DNA of 64,000 nucleotides from Curtobacterium sp. 'Ferrero' (GCF_002412165.1 NZ_NXIA01000002.1:124001-188000), one strand, 5' to 3'. Shown: positions 42,188 through 52,121, counted from the stretch's first letter. Notes: generated by a model not told the origin, from the letters alone. Made by a program: numbers and translations.

Positions 42188-44398
42188 TCAGTCGAGGAGC
42201 ACCTCGGTCCACTCGATCGGTGATCCGCTGCCGCCGACCGCGACCGGGCTGAACCGGAAGCCCTCCGCCGTCCGCTCGACGGGGAGCTCGGTCCGGCTGC
42301 CGTCCGCGGCGTGCGCCACCGCGACGACGCGACGGGCGTCCGGGCGCAGGAGTTCGACCGGGTCGGGATCGAGTGCCACGAGTCCGAGTGCCGAGGTCGT
42401 GTCGAGGGGAGCGTCGGTGCGGCTGAGGACCGCGATCCGCGCTGCCGTCCGCACGACGTGCTGCCGGCGGGCGACGCCGCTGCCGTCGAGGCGGTCCGGG
42501 CGGGAGACGAGGGCCGTGAGGGCGTCTCCCTCGTACCGGGCCCAGGAGGACGAGCGCGCCCCGGTCGACCCGCCGAGGTACGCCGGCGTCAGCGGCCGCA
42601 CGGTGAAGGTCGGCGTCGGACGGGTGAGGGCTGCGAGCCCGTTGTAGTGGGCGATGTCGATCCCCGTCGGGGCCGAGTCGCGCGGGTCGCCGTGGAACGC
42701 GCCGAGCGACCCGACCGGGCCGAACACGGCGGTGTCGAGCCAGATGTCGCCCATCTCCAGCCAGTCGTACCCGCCGCTGCCGTAGCTCGGGACGCCGAGC
42801 TCGCCGAGGATCGAGCTGAAGAAGAGTCGCCGGTTGGCCTCCGCGTGGTACTCGTCCGCGTTGAGGTACATGTCGTCGGCGGAGTGCAGGTCGACGTGGT
42901 CGGTCAGCAGCGGCGACAGGTTGTAGTACATGACGACGATGTCCGGGTCGACCTCGCGCATGGCGCCGATGACGAGTTCGAGCGCCCGGACGAGGAGGAC
43001 CTCGCCTCCCCACGACCGGTCCGCCGGAGCTGCGTTGACGAGCGCCGGGAGCTCGTAGCCGAAGTCGAACTTCACGACGCTCGGCCGGTAGCGGGCGACG
43101 AACGCCCGCGCACGTGCCGCGAGACGCTGCCGCACCGGCTCCTGGGACACGTCGAACAGGAAGTACGAGTGGTCGTGGTTGCCGCGGCGCACCGGCACCC
43201 CGTCGGCGTCGCAGAGCATGTGTTCGGGCGACAGTCCGTGGGACGCCGGGTCGTCGCACCGGAGGAACGCAGCCCACAGCCCGACCTCGAGCCCGTCCGC
43301 CCGGACACGGTCGAGGAAGCCCTCGAAGTCCGGGAACCGCTCGGGGTCGTGTTCGAGCAGGCCGTACTCGCCCTCCCACTTGTCGTCGATCACGAAGACC
43401 CCCGGGCACATCCCGCTGGCACGGACGTCGTCGTAGATCGACTCGAGCGCGGCCTGGTCGAACCGGTCGAGCGCGGTGCCGGCGGCGCACTGGGCGCCCC
43501 AGGTGTTGAACTGCGACCGGGCGAGCGTCGCGAGCTGCCGGGCGGAGCGCTCCCGCGGCCGCACGATCCCACGGTCCCGGAGCGCCCGGTAGTAGTCGCG
43601 GACCGCGTCGTCGTAGGTGTCGGCGACGGTCAGGACCCAGGACGCCCCGACCTCCAGGTCCCCGTCGCCGGTCGTGGCCTGGTGCCAGAGGTCGGAGTGG
43701 GTCCGCAGCCAGGGACTGGTGCGACCACGGCGGTGGCGGAGCAGCAGGTCCCCGGCCGGCACCGCGGTCAGCCCGAGGCACCACGACGCGGACAGGCCGC
43801 GCGTGAGTGCACCCCGCTCGCACATCGATCCCTCGATGCTGAACCCGGCGACGTAGTGCACCGGCAGCCCCCACTGCGCGGCGACGATGTCGTCGCAGTC
43901 GTTCGACCCTCGTCCGAGCCAGGTCGTGACGTCGAGCCGCAGCTGCGCCGGGATCACCGGTCCGAGCGCCGAGGACTCGCTGGCTCCGGGGTGCACGATC
44001 GAGTCGCTCTGCACGCCGGGGACCGGGACGCCGTCCGCCCACTCGGCGAACGCCAGGACCGACACCACCTCGGCCTGCCGGTCGGAGCGGTACCGGGGGG
44101 CGTCGAACCAGACGCCGTCGTCCGCCAGCCGGACCCGGACCGTCAGGAGGTCGCCGCCGTTCACGTCCTCGTACTCGACCGTCAGGACGTCGGCGCCGTC
44201 CTCGTCGGACTGGTCGAGGGTCGCCCGGAGGACCGGACCCGGTGCGCTCGCCCCGCGGTCGAGCAGGACGGCGGGCTGCAGCGGCGCCTCGAGGACGAGG
44301 AGCCCGCGTCGGTCGTGGAGGGTGAACCGGTCGGTGTCGGGATGCCACTCCCAGCGGTAGTCGCGACGGGTGGAGGTGCAGGGCTGTGCGAAGGACAT
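42188..44398 (-). CDS. GH36-type alpha-galactosidase
   Basis: 736 residues. An N-terminal beta-sandwich, then a (beta/alpha)8 barrel with the catalytic nucleophile in VVKFDFGYELP and the acid/base candidate in LHSADDMYLN; RSQFNTWGAQ and VFVIDDKWEG are barrel strands of the clan GH-D. Cytoplasmic (no signal peptide), so its substrate must be imported. The ATG at 44398 is preferred to the GTG at 44407. Divergent from an AraC regulator, as expected for a sugar-induced enzyme. Exact linkage and sugar cannot be given. Confidence 0.88.
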   Translation of the reverse strand: MSFAQPCTSTRRDYRWEWHPDTDRFTLHDRRGLLVLEAPLQPAVLLDRGASAPGPVLRATLDQSDEDGADVLTVEYEDVNGGDLLTVRVRLADDGVWFDAPRYRSDRQAEVVSVLAFAEWADGVPVPGVQSDSIVHPGASESSALGPVIPAQLRLDVTTWLGRGSNDCDDIVAAQWGLPVHYVAGFSIEGSMCERGALTRGLSASWCLGLTAVPAGDLLLRHRRGRTSPWLRTHSDLWHQATTGDGDLEVGASWVLTVADTYDDAVRDYYRALRDRGIVRPRERSARQLATLARSQFNTWGAQCAAGTALDRFDQAALESIYDDVRASGMCPGVFVIDDKWEGEYGLLEHDPERFPDFEGFLDRVRADGLEVGLWAAFLRCDDPASHGLSPEHMLCDADGVPVRRGNHDHSYFLFDVSQEPVRQRLAARARAFVARYRPSVVKFDFGYELPALVNAAPADRSWGGEVLLVRALELVIGAMREVDPDIVVMYYNLSPLLTDHVDLHSADDMYLNADEYHAEANRRLFFSSILGELGVPSYGSGGYDWLEMGDIWLDTAVFGPVGSLGAFHGDPRDSAPTGIDIAHYNGLAALTRPTPTFTVRPLTPAYLGGSTGARSSSWARYEGDALTALVSRPDRLDGSGVARRQHVVRTAARIAVLSRTDAPLDTTSALGLVALDPDPVELLRPDARRVVAVAHAADGSRTELPVERTAEGFRFSPVAVGGSGSPIEWTEVLLD

Positions 44399-44468
44399 GT
44401 CGTCCACGCTACGAACGACCCGACCGGACGTCTTCCCGCTGCATCATCGGAAACTCTGGGATCCTACG

Positions 44469-45314
44469 GTGGTGACCGTCGCACAGCACTCGTTCGGCTT
44501 CGCCGCCGAGGTGGACGAACCCGGCCCGATGACCTCCGCCCACCGGCACGACGACGTCGAGCTCAACGTCGGCGACGCGGACGTGACGTACCTGCTGAGC
44601 GGCACGAGGACCCGCATCCCCGCCCACCGGGTCGCCGTGTTCTGGGCGGCGCGGCCGCACCAGCTCATCGACGTCGAGCCCGGCACACACGTCTCCTGGC
44701 TGACCGTCCCGCTGCCCGCGTTCCTGGCGTGGGGGCTGCCGGACCCGTTCGTCTCGTCGCTCCTCGCTGGTCGGCTGGTGATCCCGCGCGCGGTCGACGA
44801 CCCCGGGGGAGCGGGGGACCTGGTCGACCGCTTCGCACGCTGGTCCCGCGAGCTCGGCGGCCCCTCCGCGTTCGTCGACCGCACCGCCCGGCTCGAGGTG
44901 GAGGCGCTCGTCCGGCGCATCTCCCTGTCGGAGGACGCCGGTCGGACGACCGCGCCCCCGGTCCCGGGGTCGACCGAGCGGGTGGCGGCGATGGCCGCGT
45001 TCGTGGCGGGGCACTTCGCCGAACCGGTCGGCGTCGCGGACGTGGCCGCCCACGTCCACCTGCACCCCGGCCACGCGATGGCACTCTTCAAGCGGGTGAC
45101 CGGGACGAGCATCGGCGGTTACCTCGCCCAGTGCCGGCTGGCGGAGGCGCAGCGCCTGCTCGTGTCGAGCCGTCTGCCGGTCACCGACGTCGCGCTCGCT
45201 GCGGGCTTCGGGTCGACCAGCCAGTTCTACGAGCGCTTCCGGGCGGCCGTCGGGACCACCCCGTCCGCGTACCGCCGTCGGACGGCGTCCGTCGACGACC
45301 GGGCACTGCTCTGA
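44469..45314 (+). CDS. AraC family transcriptional regulator
   Basis: 281 residues. An N-terminal cupin-like sensor half (MTSAHRHDDVELNVGDADVT) and two HTH motifs at the C-terminus: VGVADVAAHVHLHPGHAMAL and VTDVALAAGFGSTSQFYERF. It probably activates the divergent GH36 gene when the sugar is present. The start is ambiguous: GTG at 44469 or 44472, or an ATG at 44397 that would overlap the other gene. Confidence 0.9.
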   Translation: MVTVAQHSFGFAAEVDEPGPMTSAHRHDDVELNVGDADVTYLLSGTRTRIPAHRVAVFWAARPHQLIDVEPGTHVSWLTVPLPAFLAWGLPDPFVSSLLAGRLVIPRAVDDPGGAGDLVDRFARWSRELGGPSAFVDRTARLEVEALVRRISLSEDAGRTTAPPVPGSTERVAAMAAFVAGHFAEPVGVADVAAHVHLHPGHAMALFKRVTGTSIGGYLAQCRLAEAQRLLVSSRLPVTDVALAAGFGSTSQFYERFRAAVGTTPSAYRRRTASVDDRALL

Positions 45315-45357
45315 CGTCCCGCGGCTCCGCGCTCAGCAGTGCCCGGCGGCCCCGACC

Positions 45358-45747
45358 TCAGTGGTGCCCGTGGTCCGTCCGCCCGACCAGGACCCCGGCC
45401 GCCCGGAGCGCCGTCTCCACCGTCCCGGTGACCTGACGCCACGCGGAACGACGACGCTCGGCGCCGATCGGCCCCCCGGCGACCGCGGTGCCGTGCACGG
45501 TCGCCCGGACGGACAGGGTCGTCGAGGCGCCCGTCACGGTCGTCGACACCTCGTACCGCCGGAACTGCCGGGACGGGTGCACGAGCGCTCCGAGCAGGAT
45601 CGTCAGCGCCCGACTGCCGGCCGTCGCGGTGAGCGTGCCGCCGGTGGAGGTCACCGCGTGTCCGCTCCGCCGGAGCGCCGCGCCGGCCACCTCCATGGCG
45701 GTCCCCCGATCGCCGGTGTGGACGGCGTAGTCCGTGCGTTGTTCCAT
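45358..45747 (-). CDS. Conserved small protein, unknown
   Basis: 129 residues, mixed alpha/beta, no membrane helix or signal peptide (MEQRTDYAVHTGDRGTAMEV). A strong GGAGGGAG ribosome site precedes the ATG at 45747. Repeated SxTVTGAxTxLSVRATV-like strands suggest a small beta-rich fold. Not recognised. Confidence 0.7.
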   Translation of the reverse strand: MEQRTDYAVHTGDRGTAMEVAGAALRRSGHAVTSTGGTLTATAGSRALTILLGALVHPSRQFRRYEVSTTVTGASTTLSVRATVHGTAVAGGPIGAERRRSAWRQVTGTVETALRAAGVLVGRTDHGHH

Positions 45748-45857
45748 CGTGGCTCCCTCCCCGAGCTCGGCGACGCCCCCGCGTCGACACCGTCGCAGCA
45801 TACCCGATGCATTCTCACGTAGCCATGGTGTCGGGGCTCCTCGCTAGACTGCCGGAC

Positions 45858-46307
45858 GTGTCTGTGAACCCCGAGCTCGTCGGCAGGACGTTCCCGCCGG
45901 CCCAGCCCTACCTGGTCGGGCGCGAGAAGGTGCGCGAGTTCTCGCGCGCGGTCTTCGCCACCAACCCGATCCACCACGAGCCCGAGGCCGCGCGGGCGGC
46001 CGGGTACGCCGACGTCGTCGCACCGGCCACGTTCGCGGTCGTCGTGCAGGAGGCGACGCTCGCGCAGCTGCTCGCCGAACCGGACGCGGGCATCGACTTC
46101 TCGCGCGTGGTGCACGGGGAGCAGGCCTTCACCTACGACCGCCCGATCGTCGCCGGCGACGAGCTGACGGCCACCCTGACCGTGACCGCCGTGAAGACCC
46201 TCGGCGGCAACGCCATGGTCACCGCCGAGTCCGCCGTGGTCGACGCGTCCGGCGAGCACGTCGTCACCGCGACCTCCACCCTCGTCGTCCGGGGAGATGA
46301 CGCATGA
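45858..46307 (+). CDS. MaoC-like dehydratase, HadA type
   Basis: 149 residues, hot-dog fold. FATNPIHHEPEAARAAGYAD resembles the hydratase region but lacks the catalytic Asp of GDxNPxH, as in the scaffold subunit HadA of the mycobacterial (3R)-hydroxyacyl-ACP dehydratase. GTG at 45858 is 7 nt after TAGACT. Overlaps the second MaoC gene by ATGA; the two should form a heterodimer in fatty-acid synthesis. Confidence 0.88.
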   Translation: MSVNPELVGRTFPPAQPYLVGREKVREFSRAVFATNPIHHEPEAARAAGYADVVAPATFAVVVQEATLAQLLAEPDAGIDFSRVVHGEQAFTYDRPIVAGDELTATLTVTAVKTLGGNAMVTAESAVVDASGEHVVTATSTLVVRGDDA

Positions 46308-46726
46308 GCACCCAGACCACCACCGCGAGCGTCGGCACGGTCGTCGCCGAGCGCGAGGTCCACCTGACGCGTGACGCGCTCGTCCGCTACGCCGGTGCCT
46401 CCGGGGACTTCAACCCGATCCACTACAGCGACGACGTCGCCGCCTCGGTGGGGCTGCCCGGCGTGCTCGCGCACGGCATGCTCACCATGGGGCTCGCCGT
46501 CCAGCCGGTGTCCGAGTGGCTCGGCGACCGCGGGTGGATCGCCCGTTACGGCGTCCGCTTCACCCGACCGGTCGTCGTCGACCCGCAGGACGGAGCCACC
46601 GTCGGGGTCGTCGCCAAGGTCGGCACCGTCGACGACGAGGGCCGTCCGCAGCGCATCGACCTCACCGTGACCGCCGCCGGGCAGACCGTGCTCGGCAAGG
46701 CGCAGGTCACGGTGGCCTTCCGCTGA
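46304..46726 (+). CDS. MaoC-like dehydratase, HadB type (catalytic)
   Basis: 140 residues. The full hydratase-2 motif YAGASGDFNPIHYSDDVA is present with catalytic Asp and His. It would dehydrate 3-hydroxyacyl thioesters. Paired with the HadA-like gene before it. In M. tuberculosis hadABC also lies just upstream of tRNA-Trp-secE-nusG, so this synteny is conserved. Confidence 0.92.
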   Translation: MSTQTTTASVGTVVAEREVHLTRDALVRYAGASGDFNPIHYSDDVAASVGLPGVLAHGMLTMGLAVQPVSEWLGDRGWIARYGVRFTRPVVVDPQDGATVGVVAKVGTVDDEGRPQRIDLTVTAAGQTVLGKAQVTVAFR

Positions 46727-46728
46727 CC

Positions 46729-47775
46729 GTGACGGACACCGTCCTCGCCGACCTCACGACGCTGCGCGTCGGCGGTCCCGCGGGCACCCTGCTGACGGCG
46801 ACGACCACCGACGAGCTCGTCGCGCACGCACGCACCGCGTGGGCCGACGACGACTGGCTGGTCGTCGGCGGTGGGAGCAACCTGCTCGTCGCCGACGCGG
46901 GCTTCGACGGCACCGTCGTACTCGTCCGCACACGCGGCGTCGAGGAGGTACCGCCGGACGTCCCGGGCGCCGACGGCGTCACCGTCCGCGTCGCGGCCGG
47001 CGAGCCGTGGGACGCGTTCGTCGCGTCGACGGTCGCGCGCGGGTGGACCGGCCTGGAGGCGCTCAGCGGCATCCCGGGCACGGTCGGCGCCGCCCCCGTG
47101 CAGAACATCGGCGCCTACGGGGTCGAGCTGTCCGACGTGCTCACCCGGATCGAGTTCCTCGACGCGGCGACGGGGGAGCGCGCGTGGGTCCCGGCGGCCG
47201 AGCTGGCGCTCGGCTACCGCTCGTCCACCCTGAAGCACGGCCGACGCGGCGTGGTGCTGACGGTCGAGTTCCACCTCGGGGTCGCCGCCGACGCCGGCGT
47301 CCCGGTCCGGTACGCCCAGCTCGCGGGGTCGCTCGGTGTGGAACTCGGGGACCGGGTCGCCCCGGCGACGGTCCGCGACGAGGTGCTGCGGCTCCGCGCG
47401 TCGAAGGGCATGGTGCTCGACGACGCCGATCCCGACACCTGGAGCGCCGGGTCCTTCTTCACCAACCCGATCGTCTCCGCGTCCTTCGCCGAGACCCTGC
47501 CGACGGAGGCGCCGCGCTGGCCCGCCGGCGACGACGTCAAGCTCAGCGCCGCCTGGCTCATCGAGCACGCCGGGGTGCACCGCGGGTACGCCCTGCCCGG
47601 GTCGTGCGCGGCGATCTCGTCGAAGCACACGCTCGCGCTGACGAACCGCGGGGGAGCGTCCGCGGCGCAGGTGGCCGAACTGGCCCGGTACGTCCAGGTG
47701 ACGGTCCTCAACCGGTTCGGGGTCGCCCTCGTGCCCGAGCCCGTCGCGGTCGGGGACCTGCTCGCCGCGAGCTGA
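46729..47775 (+). CDS. murB: UDP-N-acetylenolpyruvoylglucosamine reductase
   Basis: Makes UDP-MurNAc for peptidoglycan, using NADPH and FAD. 348 residues. FAD motifs LVVGGGSNLLV and GIPGTVGAAPVQNIGAYG; the catalytic Ser is in SAGSFFTNPIV; KLSAAWLIEHAG is conserved. GTG start 2 bp after the previous stop. Type I-like C-terminus. Confidence 0.96.
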   Translation: MTDTVLADLTTLRVGGPAGTLLTATTTDELVAHARTAWADDDWLVVGGGSNLLVADAGFDGTVVLVRTRGVEEVPPDVPGADGVTVRVAAGEPWDAFVASTVARGWTGLEALSGIPGTVGAAPVQNIGAYGVELSDVLTRIEFLDAATGERAWVPAAELALGYRSSTLKHGRRGVVLTVEFHLGVAADAGVPVRYAQLAGSLGVELGDRVAPATVRDEVLRLRASKGMVLDDADPDTWSAGSFFTNPIVSASFAETLPTEAPRWPAGDDVKLSAAWLIEHAGVHRGYALPGSCAAISSKHTLALTNRGGASAAQVAELARYVQVTVLNRFGVALVPEPVAVGDLLAAS

Positions 47776-47788
47776 CCGCCGGGACCGA

Positions 47789-47806
47789 GCCGTGCCTCCC
47801 GTCCGG
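47789..47806. repeat. Half-site of the palindrome family
   Basis: GCCGTGCCTCCCGTCCGG, 13 bp after murB. No left arm. Confidence 0.5.
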
Positions 47807-47850
47807 TGCGCCGTGCGCGGACCGCACCACGCAGCGACCGCACCCCGGTA

Positions 47851-47888
47851 CGCACATCGCGCCCCGTCGTGACGGGGCGCGATGTGCG
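47851..47888. terminator. Bidirectional terminator between murB and aminotransferase
   Basis: CGCACATCGCGCCCCGTC, 2-nt centre, then the complement: an 18-bp perfect stem between convergent genes. Its sequence is unlike the GGGAGGC family. Confidence 0.85.
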
Positions 47889-47905
47889 TCGCGGGGTGCG
47901 GCGCG

Positions 47906-49147
47906 CTAGCCGAAGAGCTTCGCCAGGCGGGCGACGCCCTCGGCGATGTCGTCGTCGCCGAGGGCGTACGACAGCCGCAGGTAGCCCGAGGGACCGAAGG
48001 CCTCGCCGGGGACCGCCGCGACCTCGGCGTGCTCGAGGATGAGGTCCGCGAGCTCGAGCGTGGTCGTCGGCGTGGAGCCGGCCCACTCGCGGCCGAGCAG
48101 CGCGGTGACGTCGGGGTAGACGTAGAACGCGCCCTTCGGCGTCGGCGTGACGAAGCCCGGGATCGCGTTCAGTCCGTCGACGATCGCGCGGCGACGCCGG
48201 TCGAACGCCTCGCGCATGGCCGCGACGGGCTCCTGCGGGCCGGTCAGGGCCGCGATCGCCGCGCGCTGCGAGACGTTCGAGACGTTGCTCGAGAGGTGCG
48301 ACTGCAGGTTCGACGCGGCCTTGACGGCGTCGGCCGGGCCGATGAACCACCCGACGCGCCAGCCCGTCATGGCGTACGTCTTCGCGACCCCGTTGACGAG
48401 GATCGTCGTGTCAGCGAGGTCCGGGACCGCGTCGAGGATGCCGGTGAAGCGGACGTCGTCGTACACGAGGTCCTGGTAGATCTCGTCGCTGATCACCCAG
48501 ATGCCGTGCTCCAGGGCCCACTCGCCGATCGCCTTCGTCTGCTCCGCGCTGTACACGGAACCGGTGGGGTTCGACGGGGAGCAGAACAGCAGCGCCTTCG
48601 TCTTCTCGGTGCGGGCGGCCTCGAGCTGCTCCACCGTCACCAGGTAGTCCTGGTCGCTCCCGGCGAAGACCTCGACCGGGACGCCGCCGGCGAGCCGGAT
48701 CGCCTCGGGGTAGGTGGTCCAGTACGGCGCGGGCAGGAGGACCTCGTCGCCCTCGTCGACGATCGTCTGGAACGCCTGGTAGACGGCCTGCTTGCCGCCG
48801 TTGGTGACGATGACCTGCGACGGGTCGACCGACACGCCCGACTCGCGAGCGGTCTTGTCGGCGATCGCCTGCTTCAGCTCGGGCAGTCCCGTGGCCGGCG
48901 TGTATCGGTGGTTCCTCGGGTCCTGCGCGGCGGCGACGGCGGCGTCGACGACGTGCTGCGGGGTGGCGAAGTCCGGCTCGCCCGCGGCGAAGGAGATGAC
49001 CGGTCGACCCGCGGCCTTGAGCGCCTTGGCCTTGGCATCGACCTTGAGCGTCGCCGACTCGGCGATGGCCGCGATGCGGGACGCGATGCGCGGCGTCGTG
49101 GCGGCGGGGCGGGCGGTGGACTCGGGGCCTTCGGCTGCGGTGCTCAC
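47906..49147 (-). CDS. Aspartate/aromatic aminotransferase (class I PLP enzyme)
   Basis: 413 residues. PLP enzyme with [27 protein letters not shown] and the Schiff-base Lys in [16 protein letters not shown]. Similar to AspC of Gram-positive bacteria; aspartate and 2-oxoglutarate are the likely substrates but prephenate or other acceptors are possible. The GTG at 49147 follows TAGGCT by 7 nt. The first 25 residues are not part of the fold. Confidence 0.92.
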   Translation of the reverse strand: MSTAAEGPESTARPAATTPRIASRIAAIAESATLKVDAKAKALKAAGRPVISFAAGEPDFATPQHVVDAAVAAAQDPRNHRYTPATGLPELKQAIADKTARESGVSVDPSQVIVTNGGKQAVYQAFQTIVDEGDEVLLPAPYWTTYPEAIRLAGGVPVEVFAGSDQDYLVTVEQLEAARTEKTKALLFCSPSNPTGSVYSAEQTKAIGEWALEHGIWVISDEIYQDLVYDDVRFTGILDAVPDLADTTILVNGVAKTYAMTGWRVGWFIGPADAVKAASNLQSHLSSNVSNVSQRAAIAALTGPQEPVAAMREAFDRRRRAIVDGLNAIPGFVTPTPKGAFYVYPDVTALLGREWAGSTPTTTLELADLILEHAEVAAVPGEAFGPSGYLRLSYALGDDDIAEGVARLAKLFG

Positions 49148-49260
49148 GGCTCCCAGCCTAGCGGCGCGGCACGCCGGAGCATCCGTCAAGTGGACACCGT
49201 GTGACGGACTCCCGTACACTCGACCACCGGAACGCGGATCGGTGACGTGATGCGCTCTGA

Positions 49261-49333
49261 AGGGCGGTGGCTCAATTGGTAGAGCAGCGGTCTCCAAAAC
49301 CGCAGGTTGCAGGTTCGAGTCCTGTCCGCCCTG
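49261..49333 (+). tRNA. tRNA-Trp (CCA anticodon)
   Basis: Acceptor arms AGGGCGG / CCGCCCT, anticodon loop TCTCCAAAA region with CCA, T-arm CAGGTTCGAGTCCTG, discriminator G. CCA end is not encoded. Its place just before secE is usual in actinobacteria. Confidence 0.97.
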
Positions 49334-49353
49334 CACATCTGGAAGGGTAGAAG

Positions 49354-49632
49354 TTGGCGAGCAAAGACGTGGAAGCGACGGCGGACGACGTCGTCGCCAA
49401 GGCGAAGCAGGACCGCGCAGCGCGCCGCGGGCCGTTCGCTGCCATCGCCCTGTTCATCCGCCAGGTCATCGCGGAGCTGCGCAAGGTCGTCACGCCGACC
49501 CGCAAGGAGCTCTTCAGCTACACCGTGGTCGTCCTGGTCTTCGTGCTCGTGATGATGGTCCTGGTCTCGGTCCTCGACTTCGTGTTCGGTCTCGGCGTCG
49601 GCTACGTGTTCGGCAACGGGCCGACGGCCTGA
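49354..49632 (+). CDS. secE: Preprotein translocase subunit SecE
   Basis: 92 residues, one C-terminal membrane helix after the conserved EL(R)[10 protein letters not shown] amphipathic stretch. TTG start at 49354 with GGAAGG upstream. It stabilises SecY in the translocon. Between tRNA-Trp and nusG as usual. Confidence 0.95.
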   Translation: MASKDVEATADDVVAKAKQDRAARRGPFAAIALFIRQVIAELRKVVTPTRKELFSYTVVVLVFVLVMMVLVSVLDFVFGLGVGYVFGNGPTA

Positions 49633-49723
49633 CCGGCTGGTCCGACAGCCCCGGCGGCACGATCACCCGCCACCGTGATCGATCGCCCACCCGATCCGCA
49701 CCACCGAACGGAAAGATTCGACA

Positions 49724-50770
49724 TTGTCTGACAACTCCCGCGACGACATCGACCTCGCGACGGCTGCCGAGCAGTCCTCCGAGGTCGAGGAGAACCAGGA
49801 AGGCGACGTCGAGACGGGCGAGGAGCTCTCGGCGGAGTCCGCCGAGGAGCGTGCGGTCTCGGTCGAGGACGCCGACGACGAGTCCCTGGGCCTGAGCGAC
49901 GAGCCGGACGACGGCACCGTCGACGCCGGACTCGACGAGGCGCTGACCGCGCTGCAGGAGTCGCGTGACCCGGAGGCCGACGCCGTCGTCGACGACGCGC
50001 TCGAGGTCGACACCGTGGACGAGGCAGAGGCCGCCGTCGAGGCGGTCGAGGACGAGGAAGAGGTCGAGCTCGAGGCTGAGACCGCCGAGCAGGCCAACGA
50101 GACGCTCGCCGCCGACGAGGCCCTGGACGACGACGCCGCGGACGAAGCCGAGGTCGACCCGTACGAGGCGTTCAAGGCCGAGCTGCGGATGAAGCCGGGC
50201 AAGTGGTACGTCATCCACTCCTACGCGGGCTTCGAGCGCCGCGTGAAGTCGAACATCGAGAACCGCATGGTGTCGATGTCGATGGAGGACTCGATCTACC
50301 AGGTCGAGGTCCCAATGGAGGACGTCGTCGAGATCAAGAACGGGCAGCGCAAGCTCGTCACCCGCGTCCGGATCCCCTCGTACGTGCTCGTCCGCATGGA
50401 CCTCAACGAGGACTCGTGGTCGGTCGTCCGACACACCCCCGGTGTCACCGGCTTCGTCGGCAACGCCCACAACCCGACGCCGCTCCGCTTCGACGAGGCA
50501 TTCGGCATGCTCAAGTCGCTCGTGCAGGTCGCCGAGGCCGCTCCGGCCAAGGGCGGCGCGAAGTCCGGCGGTGCCGCGCAGGCGCAGCCGCAGGCCGAGG
50601 TCGACTTCGAGATCGGCGAGACCATCACCATCAAGGAAGGCTCGTTCGCGGGCCTGCCGGGCTCGATCTCGGAGATCAAGCCCGAGAGCGGCAAGCTCAC
50701 CGTCCTCGTCTCGCTGTTCGAGCGCGAGACCCCGGTCGAACTCAGCTTCGACCAGGTCACCAAGCTGTAG
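49724..50770 (+). CDS. nusG: Transcription termination/antitermination factor NusG with long acidic N-terminus
   Basis: 348 residues. Residues 156-270 are the NGN domain (KWYVIHSYAGFERRVKSNIE, PSYVLVRMDLNEDSW, VTGFVG), then a Gly/Ala-rich linker (near 275-295), then the KOW domain (FEIGETITIKEGSFAGLPGS). The first 150 residues are Glu/Asp-rich (about 45% acidic by eye), far beyond the E. coli length of 181. TTG start at 49724 with GGAAAG upstream. It binds RNA polymerase and Rho or ribosomes. The acidic tail is an actinobacterial trait, here unusually long. Confidence 0.95.
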   Translation: MSDNSRDDIDLATAAEQSSEVEENQEGDVETGEELSAESAEERAVSVEDADDESLGLSDEPDDGTVDAGLDEALTALQESRDPEADAVVDDALEVDTVDEAEAAVEAVEDEEEVELEAETAEQANETLAADEALDDDAADEAEVDPYEAFKAELRMKPGKWYVIHSYAGFERRVKSNIENRMVSMSMEDSIYQVEVPMEDVVEIKNGQRKLVTRVRIPSYVLVRMDLNEDSWSVVRHTPGVTGFVGNAHNPTPLRFDEAFGMLKSLVQVAEAAPAKGGAKSGGAAQAQPQAEVDFEIGETITIKEGSFAGLPGSISEIKPESGKLTVLVSLFERETPVELSFDQVTKL

Positions 50771-50787
50771 TAAGCTACTCAGGTTTG

Positions 50788-50812
50788 GCCCCGTGCGCTG
50801 AGCGTGCGGGGC
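50788..50812 (+). promoter_or_regulatory. Hairpin in the leader of rplK
   Basis: GCCCCGTGCGCT and AGCGTGCGGGGC pair with two mismatches, 18 bp after nusG. It may be an attenuator or 3' end for the nusG transcript, and could influence rplK-rplA expression. Confidence 0.4.
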
Positions 50813-50891
50813 TTCACCGCGGTCCGGACCGGCCGGGCCAGCGGGAGAGTGCACGGCATCCCGTGCGTTCGTTTCCAGGAGGAAGAAACAC

Positions 50892-51323
50892 ATGGCACCG
50901 AAGAAGAAGGTCACGGGCCTGATCAAGCTGCAGATCAACGCGGGCGCCGCCAACCCGGCCCCGCCGATCGGTCCTGCGCTCGGTCAGCACGGCGTGAACA
51001 TCATGGAGTTCTGCAAGGCGTACAACGCCGCGACCGAGTCGCAGCGTGGCAACGTCGTGCCGGTCGAGATCACCGTCTACGAGGACCGTTCGTTCACGTT
51101 CGTCCTCAAGACCCCGCCGGCCGCCGAGCTCATCAAGAAGGCTGCGGGTGTGCAGAAGGGGTCCTCGACCCCGCACACGGTCAAGGTCGCGAAGATCTCG
51201 ATGGACCAGGTCCGTCAGATCGCCGAGACCAAGCAGGCCGACCTGAACGCCAACGACATCGAGCAGGCCGCGAAGATCATCGCCGGCACCGCGCGCTCGA
51301 TGGGCATCACGGTCGAGGCCTGA
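50892..51323 (+). CDS. rplK: Ribosomal protein uL11
   Basis: 143 residues, normal length. [18 protein letters not shown] is the N-terminal hallmark; the C-terminal RNA-binding part has [15 protein letters not shown]. An AGGAGG ribosome site precedes the ATG at 50892. Binds 23S rRNA near the GTPase centre. Confidence 0.98.
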   Translation: MAPKKKVTGLIKLQINAGAANPAPPIGPALGQHGVNIMEFCKAYNAATESQRGNVVPVEITVYEDRSFTFVLKTPPAAELIKKAAGVQKGSSTPHTVKVAKISMDQVRQIAETKQADLNANDIEQAAKIIAGTARSMGITVEA

Positions 51324-51396
51324 TCCACACCCCCAACACCCTTCCGTGGGAGAGCCGCGCCGGCTCGTCAACCACGTAGCTCCCGAGGAGAACACC

Positions 51397-52086
51397 ATGG
51401 CGAAGAAGTCCAAGGCCTACCAGGCCGCGGCCGCGAAGATCGAGGCCGACAAGTTCTACACCCCGTCCGAGGCCGTCGCCCTGGCGAAGGAGACGGGTTC
51501 GGCGAAGACCGACTCCACCGTCGAGGTCGCTCTGAAGCTCGGTGTCGACCCCCGCAAGGCGGACCAGATGGTCCGTGGCACGGTCATCCTGCCGCACGGC
51601 ACGGGCAAGACCGCCCGCGTCATCGTGTTCGCGGTCGGTGCTGCTGCTGAGGCCGCCATCGCCGCCGGTGCCGACGAGGTCGGTGGCGACGAGCTCATCC
51701 AGAAGGTCGCCGACGGCTACACCGCCTTCGACTCGGCCGTCGCGACCCCGGACCTCATGGGCAAGGTCGGTCGTCTCGGCAAGGTGCTCGGCCCGCGTGG
51801 CCTCATGCCGAACCCGAAGACCGGCACCGTGACCCCGAACGTGGCGCAGGCCGTGAACGACATCAAGGGCGGCAAGATCGAGTTCCGCGTCGACAAGCAC
51901 GCCAACGTGCACTTCGTCGTCGGCAAGGCCTCCTTCACGCCGGAGCAGCTCGACGAGAACATCTCGGCCGCGCTCGAGGAGATCGTGCGTCTCAAGCCGA
52001 GCGCCTCGAAGGGCCGCTACATCATGAAGGGCGCCGTCTCGACGACCTTCGGCCCGGGCATCCCGCTCGACGTCAACAGCATCTGA
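51397..52086 (+). CDS. rplA: Ribosomal protein uL1
   Basis: 229 residues. [20 protein letters not shown] is the L1 signature. Start ATG at 51397 after CGAGGAG. Likely autoregulates the rplK-rplA mRNA as in other bacteria (established for E. coli; not shown here). A strong terminator follows. Confidence 0.98.
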   Translation: MAKKSKAYQAAAAKIEADKFYTPSEAVALAKETGSAKTDSTVEVALKLGVDPRKADQMVRGTVILPHGTGKTARVIVFAVGAAAEAAIAAGADEVGGDELIQKVADGYTAFDSAVATPDLMGKVGRLGKVLGPRGLMPNPKTGTVTPNVAQAVNDIKGGKIEFRVDKHANVHFVVGKASFTPEQLDENISAALEEIVRLKPSASKGRYIMKGAVSTTFGPGIPLDVNSI

Positions 52087-52121
52087 GTCGTCCACAGCAT
52101 CTGAGTCTCCCGACTCGGACG

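Noticed and set aside
42311-45436. 1041-residue plus-strand frame across the GH36 gene
   Set aside because: Shadow of the alpha-galactosidase and AraC genes; Arg/Gly/Val-rich with no recognisable motif.
49272-49505. Minus-strand open frame ending [19 protein letters not shown]
   Set aside because: It is the reverse complement of tRNA-Trp and secE. This peptide is a well-known spurious annotation arising from antisense tRNA.
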